Source of the DNA: Sporosarcina globispora
GTDB taxonomy: Bacteria; Bacillota; Bacilli; Bacillales; Cytobacillaceae
Direction: 5' to 3'
Assembly: GCF_001274725.1 (NCBI RefSeq)
Contig: NZ_LGUF01000007.1
Coordinates: 3,207,127-3,271,126, forward strand
Length of the DNA stretch: 64,000 nucleotides
Part shown: positions 50,135 through 58,361 of the stretch, in pieces
Numbering within the stretch: position 1 is the first letter of the stretch
Layout of the letters: each line of letters opens with the position of its first letter
Notes under the pieces: generated by a model
What the model was told of the DNA's origin: nothing
Databases searched by the model: none
What the model saw: the letters and a program-made list of their open reading frames with translations, nothing else
Made by a program: the position numbers and the translations under genes

Positions 50135-50272
50135 TTCAGGCTAATAGAAAGATGGTCGCCATAAGAGGACTATGACGACGAAAAATCGAAGGCTCAAGGA
50201 AAAATGGTCGCCATAAGAGGTTCATGAAGACGAAAATTCAATAGCCCATAGAAAATCAGTCGCCATAAACCT
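50135..50272. repeat. 52-bp tandem repeats, three units, related to the array at 47.2-47.6 kb
   Basis: GGTCGCC(ATAA) lies at 50154, 50206 and 50258 (last one AGTCGCC), 52 bp apart. Units contain GACGACGAAAAATNGA and AAGGAAAAATGGT, which align with GACGACGAAAAATAG and AAAGAAAATGGT of the other array. The inverted repeat is (G)GTCGCCA-N11-TGACGAC. Confidence 0.85.
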
Positions 50273-50312
50273 TCAAACTGATTACTATATTAAAATCTGC
50301 TATTCTATTACC

Positions 50313-50368
50313 TTGACAATGATAATCATTTTCATTTAATATATTTATATCAATGATAATCATTATCA
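50313..50368 (+). promoter_or_regulatory. Promoter with two Fur boxes
   Basis: TGATAATCATTTTCA (50320-50334) and TGATAATCATTATCA (50354-50368) match the 7-1-7 Fur box, the second perfectly. TTGACA at 50313-50318 is a -35 box with the first Fur box in the spacer. This predicts iron repression of the two genes that follow. Confidence 0.88.
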
Positions 50369-50420
50369 CTCAGTTTTGTTTACATAATAATATTCCAATC
50401 TGAGGGAGGGATATAAGTCG

Positions 50421-50543
50421 ATTGAACATCACATTTGCGGCTGGTGCGGTTATATGGCAGATAAGGAAGCTGAAGAAAATAACGATGCCCAATGCCCTTG
50501 CTGCGGTTTGGATCTTATCGAGGCAGCTGAATATGACATGTAG
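50421..50543 (+). CDS. Small rubredoxin-like Zn-ribbon protein (40 aa), Fur-controlled, possible ATT start
   Basis: The frame IEHHICGWCGYMADKEAEEN, then NDAQCPCCGLDLIEAAEYDM has two CxxC knuckles (CGWCG and CPCCG) like rubredoxin or a zinc ribbon. There is no ATG/GTG/TTG upstream of the first knuckle in this frame; GGGAGGG ends 10 nt before an ATT codon at 50421, a rare start (as in infC). It lies directly after two Fur boxes and 12 nt before the IDEAL gene. The overlapping +1 frame has a TTG start but no family features. Confidence 0.5.
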   Translation: MEHHICGWCGYMADKEAEENNDAQCPCCGLDLIEAAEYDM

Positions 50544-50555
50544 GAGAGTTGAAAA

Positions 50556-50951
50556 ATGAGTGAACTTTATATCGCAATAGATCATTTTGACCATCAAATC
50601 GATTGCTTTTGCCCAGATGCTGATCATGTGAATATCATAAATATTCAAAAGGGAGATTTAATTGAGGTCACTCCTGAGCGTAAATACACAATGCTGGGCT
50701 GGTATGCGCTTGTAGTGGTTAACGGTCAGCGGGCATTTTACATGGCTATCGAGGATATAGAGAGATATTTCATAAATGAATGTATATCCTCACAATTGGA
50801 TATAGATCTGAAAATCAATTATCTTCAATATAAAATTGATCAGGATCTGGAAGCAGGGGACAGAGATTCTTTTGCAGATAACAGCAGAAAGCTTAGCGAA
50901 ACCTGCAGGCTTAAAGAGGAATTGGAATATTACATGGCAAAGGCCATCTAA
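50556..50951 (+). CDS. IDEAL-domain protein under Fur control
   Basis: 131 aa. N-terminal beta-rich part (LYIAIDHFDHQIDCFCPDADHVNIINIQKGDLIEVTPERKYTMLGWYALVVVNGQRAFYMAIEDIERYF), then a C-terminal helical IDEAL motif (YLQYKIDQDLEAGDRDSFADNSRKLSETCRLKEELE). IDEAL motifs act in protein-protein regulation in Bacilli. It follows the Zn-ribbon gene in the Fur-box operon; GGAGAG precedes the ATG. Confidence 0.78.
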   Translation: MSELYIAIDHFDHQIDCFCPDADHVNIINIQKGDLIEVTPERKYTMLGWYALVVVNGQRAFYMAIEDIERYFINECISSQLDIDLKINYLQYKIDQDLEAGDRDSFADNSRKLSETCRLKEELEYYMAKAI

Positions 50952-50962
50952 AATGAATAGAT

Positions 50963-51001
50963 GACAATAAAGCTAGCGCTCGAGCGTTAGCTTTATTGTT
51001 C
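50963..51001. terminator. Strong intrinsic terminator
   Basis: ACAATAAAGCTAGCGCT pairs with AGCGTTAGCTTTATTGT (one mismatch), then TCTGTTTTT. Confidence 0.85.
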
Positions 51002-51125
51002 TGTTTTTCGCTTGTATATTCCATCTTTTCCATAGGCATAAATGAAATTTCCCCTCATGAGGTCGGGCGTAATGGAAGATTATGTAAAAGAAAAGCTGCT
51101 ATCTTCAGGCAGTTTTTCTTTTGTC

Positions 51126-51857
51126 TTAATTCAGACCCGTTCGTTCTTCATGGCTTTTCTCCCATTTCTTCAAAATGAACCATACGATTAAGCTCAGGAT
51201 AACCAATAAGCTTTCCAACGTGAATATATACCATGGATAGGGACCCAGGATGTCAAAAAAACTTGGGGTTTTAGGTTTATGACGCAAAAACCAATAATTC
51301 CCATCTGATTGATTGTTAATCAGCAGGATTGCTGGCAGAAGCAGATTGATAAATACGATTTGCTTTATGACTGAATGGAATGTTGGATAATACTTCCTGG
51401 CACACAAGAAATATAAGGCTACCCATACCACCATCATGTGTGCATAGAAAAAGTGAATAAAGCGAAAGTGAGGGAAGTCGTATGTTAACGCAGGCGTAAC
51501 TATAGCTTGAGTGGCACCCAATACTGCAATAAAAAATAATAGTTCAAAAATAATTTTTTTTCTGGTCAATAGTAAAAGGATGCATAGTAAAAGGCCGATA
51601 TTACATAACTCCAATGGCAGGGACCGGCCCAATTTCCAGACTCCATTCATCATCATCCATCCGTGATTCAAAATCTCGTTCAAAATCAAAGAAATTGCTG
51701 CTCCAATTTCAAACCTTCTCCATCCATCACCATTCAACATTTTCCGGTATCGGAAAATAGCACATGAAATAAGTAAAAAGATCGCTAAAGTAACAAGATG
51801 ACTGGCAGAAAACATCTCAAAATTGAATGACTTATGACTTTTGCCAAACCATTCCAT
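51126..51857 (-). CDS. YwaF/TIGR02206-type integral membrane protein
   Basis: About 243 aa from ATG 51857 (GGGGTG upstream; the ATG at 51896 has no RBS). Six or seven membrane segments with MEWFGKSHKSFNFEMFSASHLVTL, LNEILNHGWMMMNGVWKLGRSLPLELCNIGLLLCILLL and HFRFIHFFYAHMMVV. The LPLELCNI and HFFYAHM motifs are diagnostic of this family. Function unknown. Confidence 0.82.
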   Translation of the reverse strand: MEWFGKSHKSFNFEMFSASHLVTLAIFLLISCAIFRYRKMLNGDGWRRFEIGAAISLILNEILNHGWMMMNGVWKLGRSLPLELCNIGLLLCILLLLTRKKIIFELLFFIAVLGATQAIVTPALTYDFPHFRFIHFFYAHMMVVWVALYFLCARKYYPTFHSVIKQIVFINLLLPAILLINNQSDGNYWFLRHKPKTPSFFDILGPYPWYIFTLESLLVILSLIVWFILKKWEKSHEERTGLN

Positions 51858-52057
51858 CCATGCACACCCCAAGTCTCTGATTAATGAAACAGGCATAAGA
51901 TGTGCATTTTCTGGGGGTTTTATACAGCTAATCTATGCTTTTAAAAACCCAAGATTATCCTCAGTTGCTAATGGGGCATTTTGACTCATTCATTAAGAAA
52001 TTCACAACTCGGTTATTTCTTTAAATATGAAAAAGGTCACGAAGATTAAAATAACTA

Positions 52058-52079
52058 TTGACATTGATAATCATTATCA
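52058..52079 (+). promoter_or_regulatory. Fur box and promoter of ykuNOP
   Basis: TTGACA (52058-52063) overlaps TGATAATCATTATCA (52065-52079), a perfect 7-1-7 Fur box; AATTATTATCA extends it to the right. It lies 55 nt before the first flavodoxin gene. Confidence 0.9.
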
Positions 52080-52133
52080 ATTATTATCAGTTTAACAGTA
52101 ATTGAAAATAGTTATCAATTAGGAGGCTGTGAA

Positions 52134-52601
52134 ATGAAGGCTTTCATTGGATATTTAAGTATGTCAGGCAATACAGAAGATATGGCTTCTATTCTGAAAA
52201 ATGTTCTAATCTCAAAAGGATGTGAAGTGGATATAGAAAGCCTGGATATGATAGGTGTACATAGTATCCTTGCCTATGATTGTATTTTCATTGGTGCTTA
52301 TACATGGGGGGATGGCGATCTTCCTTATGAAGCTGAGGATTTTTTTGAAGAAATGAATGATCACGATTTAACAGGAATACATGCTGCGTGCTTTGGTTCT
52401 GGTGATCATGCTTATCCTAAATTTTGTGCAGCAGTGGATACGCTTGCAGACAAATTGAATGAAAGAGGAGCTCTTGTTTACCCGCATAGGTTAAAAATAG
52501 AACTCAATCCTGAAACAGATGATCAAATTCTTGAGTGTCAGCAATTTGCCGAATCTGCCTATGAGTGGGTAATGAAAAAAAGAGAGGTGGAACATGTTTG
52601 A
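52134..52601 (+). CDS. ykuN: Short-chain flavodoxin
   Basis: 155 aa. FMN phosphate loop MSGNTEDMA near the N-terminus (about 10-18), isoalloxazine-binding loops TWGDGDLPYE (about 60) and CFGSGDHAYPKFCAAVD (about 90). Flavodoxins replace ferredoxin under iron limitation; in B. subtilis YkuN and YkuP feed electrons to fatty-acid desaturase, P450 BioI and nitric-oxide synthase. It is first in a Fur-box operon and overlaps ykuO by 8 nt. Confidence 0.92.
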   Translation: MKAFIGYLSMSGNTEDMASILKNVLISKGCEVDIESLDMIGVHSILAYDCIFIGAYTWGDGDLPYEAEDFFEEMNDHDLTGIHAACFGSGDHAYPKFCAAVDTLADKLNERGALVYPHRLKIELNPETDDQILECQQFAESAYEWVMKKREVEHV

Positions 52602-53481
52602 CAAGGGCTCCACAGCAGTGCTTTCAACATCAGAGCTCCCTTTTATGGTAGCAGTAAAGCAGGCGGGCATTTATTCCTTTGAAGATGGAGACTGGTTCCT
52701 GCAATATGGATTAACACAGAATATATACAAGCTTGTGCAATTAGGTCATTTTATTTTCGGAATCGGAGACAATGGCACTATTATCCGGTACGATCTGCAG
52801 CGGAAAAAATGGAGTCAGACGTCATTTCCAACAGCCCAGCGGCTCTGGGATATTACCGGTAACGACAGGGGGTTCATCGTGACCCATGGCGGCAGCTGCC
52901 TTTATATATCGAAAAATTTTGGTTCGGATTGGTCTGTCATTAGTCCATTTAAGAATAAGTCCCATAAGCCCCTTATCCGATCACTGCTATATCATCAGGG
53001 GAGCATTTATATTGGCACACAAATTAACTCCCAATATGGAGGCTTATGGAGATATTATGTTGGAAGCAAAGAATTACAGCTGATAAAAAAAGAAAAACAT
53101 TCGATGATTTCCTCCATTTATAGAGAAGATGATGACACTCTCATCATTGCAAAAGGAAACGCCCGGTCCGGTAAGGGAACGGTAGAAATGCTAAATCCTT
53201 TTACAAATAGATGGTTTGTATGTCAGCAGCCTATATCAGAGAGAGCTTTCCTGGATATTTTTGAAGCGAATGAAAAGATATATGCCACGACGAGTCAGGA
53301 TGAAGACGGTTTTTCAAGAATCTACGAAATCCATAAGAAAAGCATGTCCCTGATTCCCATTGAAACTGTGGCTGGACATGGTTTCAGAGGTGCGGGCTAT
53401 GAAGACCAGCTTTTTATCTGTTCACACAGAGAAAGTAAATGGATCACCCACAGATATGAGGCATCAGCATTAGTTCATTGA
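52594..53481 (+). CDS. ykuO: YkuO-like protein
   Basis: 295 aa between two flavodoxin genes, as ykuO in B. subtilis. It looks like a beta-propeller: repeated strands with aromatic turns (QYGLTQNIYKLVQLGHFIFGIGDNGTIIRYDLQRKKWSQ, DITGNDRGFIVTHGGSCLYISKNFGSDWS, YIGTQINSQYGGLWRYYVGSKE). No signal peptide. Its function is not established; the position suggests a role around flavodoxin during iron starvation. Confidence 0.82.
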   Translation: MFDKGSTAVLSTSELPFMVAVKQAGIYSFEDGDWFLQYGLTQNIYKLVQLGHFIFGIGDNGTIIRYDLQRKKWSQTSFPTAQRLWDITGNDRGFIVTHGGSCLYISKNFGSDWSVISPFKNKSHKPLIRSLLYHQGSIYIGTQINSQYGGLWRYYVGSKELQLIKKEKHSMISSIYREDDDTLIIAKGNARSGKGTVEMLNPFTNRWFVCQQPISERAFLDIFEANEKIYATTSQDEDGFSRIYEIHKKSMSLIPIETVAGHGFRGAGYEDQLFICSHRESKWITHRYEASALVH

Positions 53482-53496
53482 TAGGAGTGAAGAGGA

Positions 53497-53946
53497 ATGA
53501 AAATTGGCGTATTTTATGCAAGTATGTCGGGAAACACAGAGGCGATTGCGGATATAATCGATGGGGAGCTGAAAGATCAAAATCATGATGTCTATTTAGA
53601 AGATTTTATGAGTGTTCAAAGCGCTTCTGAATTACTAAACTATGATCTTACTTTTATTGGAATGTATACATGGGGAGATGGGGATTATCCGGATGAATGT
53701 CTCGATATGATTGAAGAAATTGAACAGCTGGACCTTGAAAAGCATCCCTTTGCCATCTTTGGATCAGGAGACACCTCCTATCCTGAATTTTGCGGAGCCC
53801 TTGATCAGCTTAAAAAACTTATTGAAGAACAGGGAGGAACTGTTGTCGGGAATCCTCTGAAAATAGAGTTTAATCCGGAACCGGAAGACGAAGAGGAAAT
53901 TAAAAAGTTTGTCTCGGAAGCTTTGTTGTTAAAGGAAACCTGCTGA
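53497..53946 (+). CDS. ykuP: Short-chain flavodoxin
   Basis: 149 aa, paralogue of ykuN with MSGNTEAIADII, YTWGDGDYPDE and FGSGDTSYPEFCGALDQL. More acidic at the C-terminus (FNPEPEDEEEIKKFV). Third gene of the Fur-controlled operon, 15 nt after ykuO. Confidence 0.92.
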   Translation: MKIGVFYASMSGNTEAIADIIDGELKDQNHDVYLEDFMSVQSASELLNYDLTFIGMYTWGDGDYPDECLDMIEEIEQLDLEKHPFAIFGSGDTSYPEFCGALDQLKKLIEEQGGTVVGNPLKIEFNPEPEDEEEIKKFVSEALLLKETC

Positions 53947-53978
53947 TTATGGCAGCAAGCTTAGAAAGGATGGCCTTG

Positions 53979-54107
53979 ATGAAAAAGAAAACATTTCATA
54001 AACTTGTGGAAGAAAACATGAAAAATATCTTAAAGGATAATGATCAACTAGAAGAAATATATCGAAAGATTGATGAAAATATTTTAATGAGGAAAAACAA
54101 AGAGTAA
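53979..54107 (+). CDS. FbpB-like small basic protein (42 aa)
   Basis: KKKTFHKLVEENMKNILKDN, then DQLEEIYRKIDENILMRKNKE has the form of Fur-regulated basic proteins (FbpB family: basic start, x-F-x-x-L-v-x-E-N-K-x-x-l-l-x-D, helical tail). ATG 53979 has AAAGGA 8 nt upstream. It lies 32 nt after ykuP and before the operon terminator, so it should be iron-regulated. FbpB assists the sRNA FsrA in the iron-sparing response in B. subtilis. Confidence 0.72.
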   Translation: MKKKTFHKLVEENMKNILKDNDQLEEIYRKIDENILMRKNKE

Positions 54108-54162
54108 ATCAATAAGGTAAAATAAGCTGACGAAATGAAAGCCAACCATTTCCATTAAGAAA

Positions 54163-54199
54163 AAATGCGTTTGTGCGATGAACAGGAACGCATTTTTTT
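54163..54199 (+). terminator. Intrinsic terminator of the ykuNOP operon
   Basis: AAATGCGTT pairs with AACGCATTT around GTGCGATGAACAGG; TTTTTG follows. Confidence 0.75.
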
Positions 54200-54296
54200 G
54201 TTCACCCTTTGGGTATTGTGACCTTGTTGAATAGGAAGCTAGTGCTTAATATAATTTCAAAAAAAATCCCCCATGGGGAAAAAGATTAGTAACACT

Positions 54297-54434
54297 TTAT
54301 TTTGATTTTTTCTCATTCGACTTTTCCTTTTGAAGTTTTACTTTTTCCAAACGCTCCGCTTGAAATTTAATTAGTGAATATTGTTGCAATTTAGGTTCCG
54401 CTGCTGGTATGGTTATTCTCCGCGCAAATTTCAT
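54297..54434 (-). CDS. Small basic ORF (45 aa), doubtful
   Basis: MKFARRITIPAAEPKLQQYS, then LIKFQAERLEKVKLQKEKSN, then EKKSK. The Lys/Glu-rich tail looks like a genuine protein C-terminus, but there is no RBS. It may be the leftover end of a larger gene that was cut by the event that placed the UvrA-like gene here. Confidence 0.25.
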   Translation of the reverse strand: MKFARRITIPAAEPKLQQYSLIKFQAERLEKVKLQKEKSNEKKSK

Positions 54435-54469
54435 ACATATGAAAAGTGATTTCAAAAGGAGTTGATTGT

Positions 54470-56711
54470 GTGAAGCAGGAATTCATCGAAATTGTCAATG
54501 CCAGAGAAAATAACCTGAAAAATATTGATCTGCAGATTCCAAAAGGGAAGATCACCATTTTTACTGGAGTCTCCGGTTCTGGAAAGTCATCCATCGTATT
54601 GTGATACGATCGCCCAGGAAGCAGGCCGCCAATTAAATGAAACCTACACCAGTTTTCAACGGCTTTATCTTCCAAAATATAGCCGTCCGGAAGCAGATGA
54701 AATCAACAATCTTTCTACAGCCGTCGTGGTCGATCAAAAGCGGCTTGGCGGGAATGCCCGATCTACACTAGGAACAGCAACAGATATTAATCCTCTTATG
54801 CGCCTATTATTCTCACGGTTTGCCGAACCTCATATTGGTTATGGCAACGCTTATTCTTTTAATGATCCAATCGGCATGTGCCCGAAATGCGAAGGGATTG
54901 GGAGAATAATAACCTTAAATCTTGATGCTGCCCTTGATAAGGAAAAAAGCTTAAATGAAGGTGCTATTCTTCTTCCGGGTTTTGGAGCGGGTACATGGCA
55001 ATGGAAAGCGTATGCGGAATCTGGCTTCTTCGATATTGATAAAAAGATTAAAGAGTATACCGGCGAGGAATTTAATAAGCTTGTCTATGCAGAACCGCAA
55101 AAAGTAACGGTCAGTTATATGAATAATGATATGAATGCAACCTATGAAGGGCTTGCCGTCAAATTTATGCGTCAGAATGTGAAAAGGGACAAAGAGACTT
55201 CAAAAGCAGGAGAGAAATTGCTGAAGAATTTCAGCACCATGACTGAATGCCCTTCCTGTGGAGGAAAAAGATACAATGAAAAGGTGCTTTCATCCAAAAT
55301 AAAGGACTATTCCATTTATGACCTGACATCCATGCAATTGGATGAACTAATCGAAACCCTTCCAAAGATTGCAATATCAGAAGCGAAACCAATCGTGGAC
55401 GGTATAATGGAACGATTAAAGAACCTTTGTGATATTGGATTAGGATATATGGACCTGACAAGGGAAACTCCTACTTTATCGGGCGGTGAATCGCAAAGGG
55501 TTAAAATGGTGAAATACTTATCCAGTAACTTAACGGGATTAATGTACATATTTGATGAACCGAGCACTGGCCTTCATCCGCGGGATGTACACCGGTTAAA
55601 TGAATTGCTTGTCAGATTGCGCGACAGGGGAAATACCGTTTTGGTGGTGGAGCATGACCCGGACGTCATCCAAATTGCCGATCATATTGTTGACGTAGGC
55701 CCTCATGCGGGGACCCATGGAGGGGAAATCCATTTTACCGGCAGTTATCAGGACTTCTTATCTTCTGATACACTGACTGCCAGCTGCTTAAGCCGTAAAA
55801 CAGAAATTAATCCAAAACCAAGACCGGTTTCTGAGTTTCACGAAAGCAAAAAAAGCAGCCTTCATAATCTGAAAAATGTCAGTCTTTCTGTGCCAAAAGG
55901 TGTTTTCACTGTCATTACAGGGGTAGCGGGTTCTGGTAAAAGCACGCTAGTGAACGATGTATTTGCAAAGGATTTTCCGGAAGCAATACGAATTGACCAA
56001 AGCCCTGTTCACGCCAATATCCGTTCCAATCCAGCAGCTTTCACTGGCATTATGAATTCCATTCGTAAAGCATTTTCAGATGCAAACGGGGTAGAAAGCG
56101 GATTATTCAGCTACAATTCGACTGGAGCTTGTCCAACATGCGGCGGGACTGGAGCTGTGGAAATCAATATGTCTTTTATGGATACAATAGAAGTGGAATG
56201 CAGTGAATGCCATGGCACGCGTTTCAGACAAGATGTTCTCCAATATTTATACGAAGGCAAAAATATTGTGGAAGTAATGGAGATGCCAGTAGCAGATGCT
56301 GTGGAGTTTTTTGATGCAAAGGACATTCAAAGAAAGCTGAAAAGCCTTGAAACAGTCGGACTTGGCTATCTGTCATTGGGACAGCCGCTGAACACCCTGT
56401 CAGGCGGAGAATGCCAAAGGCTCAAGCTCGCAAAGGAGCTGAACACGAAAGGGAACATTTATATACTGGATGAACCTACGACTGGATTACATATGTCCGA
56501 TGTCTCTAATATTCTTCAAATCATAAATAAATTGGTGGTAAAGGGCAATACCGTTATTGTCATTGAACACAATCTAGATGTAATCCGCAACAGTGACTGG
56601 ATCGTAGACTTAGGTCCGGATGGCGGAGCAGGCGGAGGAGAAATCCTGTATGAAGGGCCGCCGGCAGGTATTTTGGAATGTGAGCGTTCGGTTACTGCAC
56701 AGCATATATAA
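54470..56711 (+). pseudogene. UvrA-paralogue ABC ATPase, single frameshift near the first Walker A
   Basis: GTG 54470 with AAAAGGAG upstream starts [25 protein letters not shown], reaching Walker [10 protein letters not shown]; then at about 54597 an extra base turns VFDT into VL-stop. The rest (to 56711) is intact in the next frame: QEAGRQLNETYTSFQRLYLPKY, Zn finger CPKCEGIGRI...CPSCGGKRY, SGGESQRVKMVKYL, FDEPSTGLHPRD, second Walker A GVAGSGKSTL, CPTCGGTG...CSECHGTRF, SGGECQRLKLAKEL, LDEPTTGLH. At about 747 residues it is the short UvrA2-like class without a UvrB-binding domain, linked to drug or DNA-damage tolerance. Unless this is a sequence error the protein is not made. Confidence 0.8.
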
Positions 56712-56828
56712 TGGTTTGAAAAAGAAGATTAATATTAAAAAAATGGCCTTTGAATTAATTCAAATGCTATTCTAATGCAATAAGATCTGGAATACTGTCT
56801 ATTTAGGTGAAGTGATAAGGAAATTAAG

Positions 56829-56909
56829 AAAGATAATGTTTTAAAAGAAAAATTAGTTCCACACATTTCACCTTTAGGATGGGAACATATGAACCTAATT
56901 TCCCCATGA
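56829..56909 (+). pseudogene. Tn3-family transposase C-terminal fragment
   Basis: A short frame KDNVLKEKLVPHISPLGWEH, then MNLISP, then a stop. H-x-S-PLGWEHINL is a strongly conserved string near the C-terminus of Tn3-type TnpA. Only ~25 codons remain. Confidence 0.55.
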
Positions 56910-57074
56910 TTAATGATTCAGAATCGGCTATTTGTGTTGTAATTGTGCATAGCTTACAAAATTTCCGAAATGTTGTCTGTATACCTGTTAGGAGAAATTA
57001 CAATATTCCCACTTTTTTTATATTCTTCTGAAACATTATAGTTTCTTATTCGTATTATTGAAGGTTTATAATAA

Positions 57075-57320
57075 TTTGGAGCATTTGAAATTGAAGGAAG
57101 AATGTTTTGGATAGGTATTCACCCCGATTTTCGAGGAAAAGGGCTTGGGAAGAACCTGTATTCAATAGGGCTGCATAGATTGCAGTATGATTTTGATGCT
57201 AAAAGATATCTAGGTGCAACTCGAGCAGAAAATGTCCCAATGAGAAAAGTTTTTGAAGCAAATGGATGTGTTCAGGAAAGTATTTCTGTTATTTCCTTGG
57301 AATATTCTCTGTTTGGATAA
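57075..57320 (+). pseudogene. GNAT acetyltransferase, C-terminal remnant
   Basis: FGAFEIEGRMFWIGIHPDFR, then GKGLGKNLYSIGLHRLQYDF contains the acetyl-CoA motif (R/Q-GxGxG/A as RGKGLGK) and ATRAENVPMRKVFEANG, but stop codons precede it and no N-terminal strands are present. About 80 of the usual ~150 residues remain. Confidence 0.65.
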
Positions 57321-57426
57321 TCAAGCATGCTTGATTGAGAGGAGGGATCCTGCGAAAAGAACCAATGAAAAGGGTAATAGTCATTTTTTAGAGTATTAGT
57401 ATAGTTAGAGAGGAGTATTTTCCTAA

Positions 57427-57828
57427 ATGGAACAATACACAGGCTTTTTCATCACACTGCTGCTCATTTTTATCATAGTGGTTTTCAGCAAGTATATATA
57501 TTGGTGGGTAAAAAGCTTAATCGTGACCTATTATATAGTGGTTTCTTATTATTTTATTACTGTAAAAAACAGGATTGATAAGGAATTCGAAGGAGTATTG
57601 CCAGTGCCTGATGCCTATTGGGATCAAAATTCAGGATGGGTTGACACAATCACAAATTACCTTTTCCTTCCACTTGCAGCTATCCTGATTTTCATTTATT
57701 TTAAGTGGTTTACTAAGGTGCAAAGTAAGAAGGCTAAAATTCTTATTCTGATAAGTCTGATTCCATCAGCTTTTCTTTTTATGTTTTTCCTTTTTTTATT
57801 TTCTTTTGCATACGGGTACAGGCCTTAA
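57427..57828 (+). CDS. Hypothetical membrane protein (133 aa)
   Basis: Four hydrophobic stretches (FFITLLLIFIIVVFSKYIYWW, SLIVTYYIVVSYYFITV, YLFLPLAAILIFIYFKWF, ILILISLIPSAFLFMFFLFLFSFAY) with a short loop EFEGVLPVPDAYWDQNSGW outside. GAGAGGAG precedes the ATG. Not recognised. Confidence 0.6.
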   Translation: MEQYTGFFITLLLIFIIVVFSKYIYWWVKSLIVTYYIVVSYYFITVKNRIDKEFEGVLPVPDAYWDQNSGWVDTITNYLFLPLAAILIFIYFKWFTKVQSKKAKILILISLIPSAFLFMFFLFLFSFAYGYRP

Positions 57829-57958
57829 GGTTTTAACCTCATCTGAGAGGGGATTGCAATAATCGTATTTATCTTCATCAGCATTGGTTTTTTAAATTAG
57901 TTTTTAGCCTTCATCAATGTAATCTTGTCTCTATTTATGAACAAGCTTTTAGTGCAAA

Positions 57959-57999
57959 AAAAACGCTTGGATGTTCAATGAACGTCTCAAGCGTTTTTC
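57959..57999 (-). terminator. Terminator overlapping the end of the mntR-like gene
   Basis: AAAACGCTTGGATGTTC pairs imperfectly with GAACGTCTCAAGCGTTTTT; on the minus strand a long T run follows. The stem includes the stop codon. Confidence 0.75.
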
Positions 58000-58361
58000 T
58001 TATTTTCTTCTATAAAACATTTAATTTTTAATACAACATCCGTCCCTATATGCATCTCAATTTCTCTTACTTTCTGCCGAATCAGTTTCTCTTCAATCCC
58101 AATTACTCTATAAAACTCCATTAAGATCTGATGATTCTGGATGAGTTTTTTGCCAATTTCTAATCCCTGGTTGGTCAGTGTAACGGTTCCATAGGGCTGA
58201 AAGTGGATGTAACCGTCTGTTTTAAGCTTTGCTGCCATTTTAGAGGCAGCTGATACTGTTATCTCCAGTTCCTTTGCTATGCCGGAAATGGTCGCATGTC
58301 CATGTGCTTCTTGTAATAGATAAATCTCCAGAATATACTTCTTTGTACTAATGGGGATCAC
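57987..58361 (-). CDS. mntR: MntR/DtxR-family metal-dependent regulator
   Basis: 124 aa. N-terminal winged HTH (YILEIYLLQEAHGHATISGIAKELEITVSAASKMAAKLKTDGYIHFQPYGTVTLTNQGLEIGKKLIQNHQILMEFYRVIGI) and the beginning of the metal-binding dimer domain (VREIEMHI). The C-terminal domain is a little shorter than that of B. subtilis MntR (142 aa). It lies directly downstream of a manganese ABC operon that carries an MntR box. GTG start with TAGGTGA upstream. Confidence 0.78.
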   Translation of the reverse strand: MIPISTKKYILEIYLLQEAHGHATISGIAKELEITVSAASKMAAKLKTDGYIHFQPYGTVTLTNQGLEIGKKLIQNHQILMEFYRVIGIEEKLIRQKVREIEMHIGTDVVLKIKCFIEENKKNA

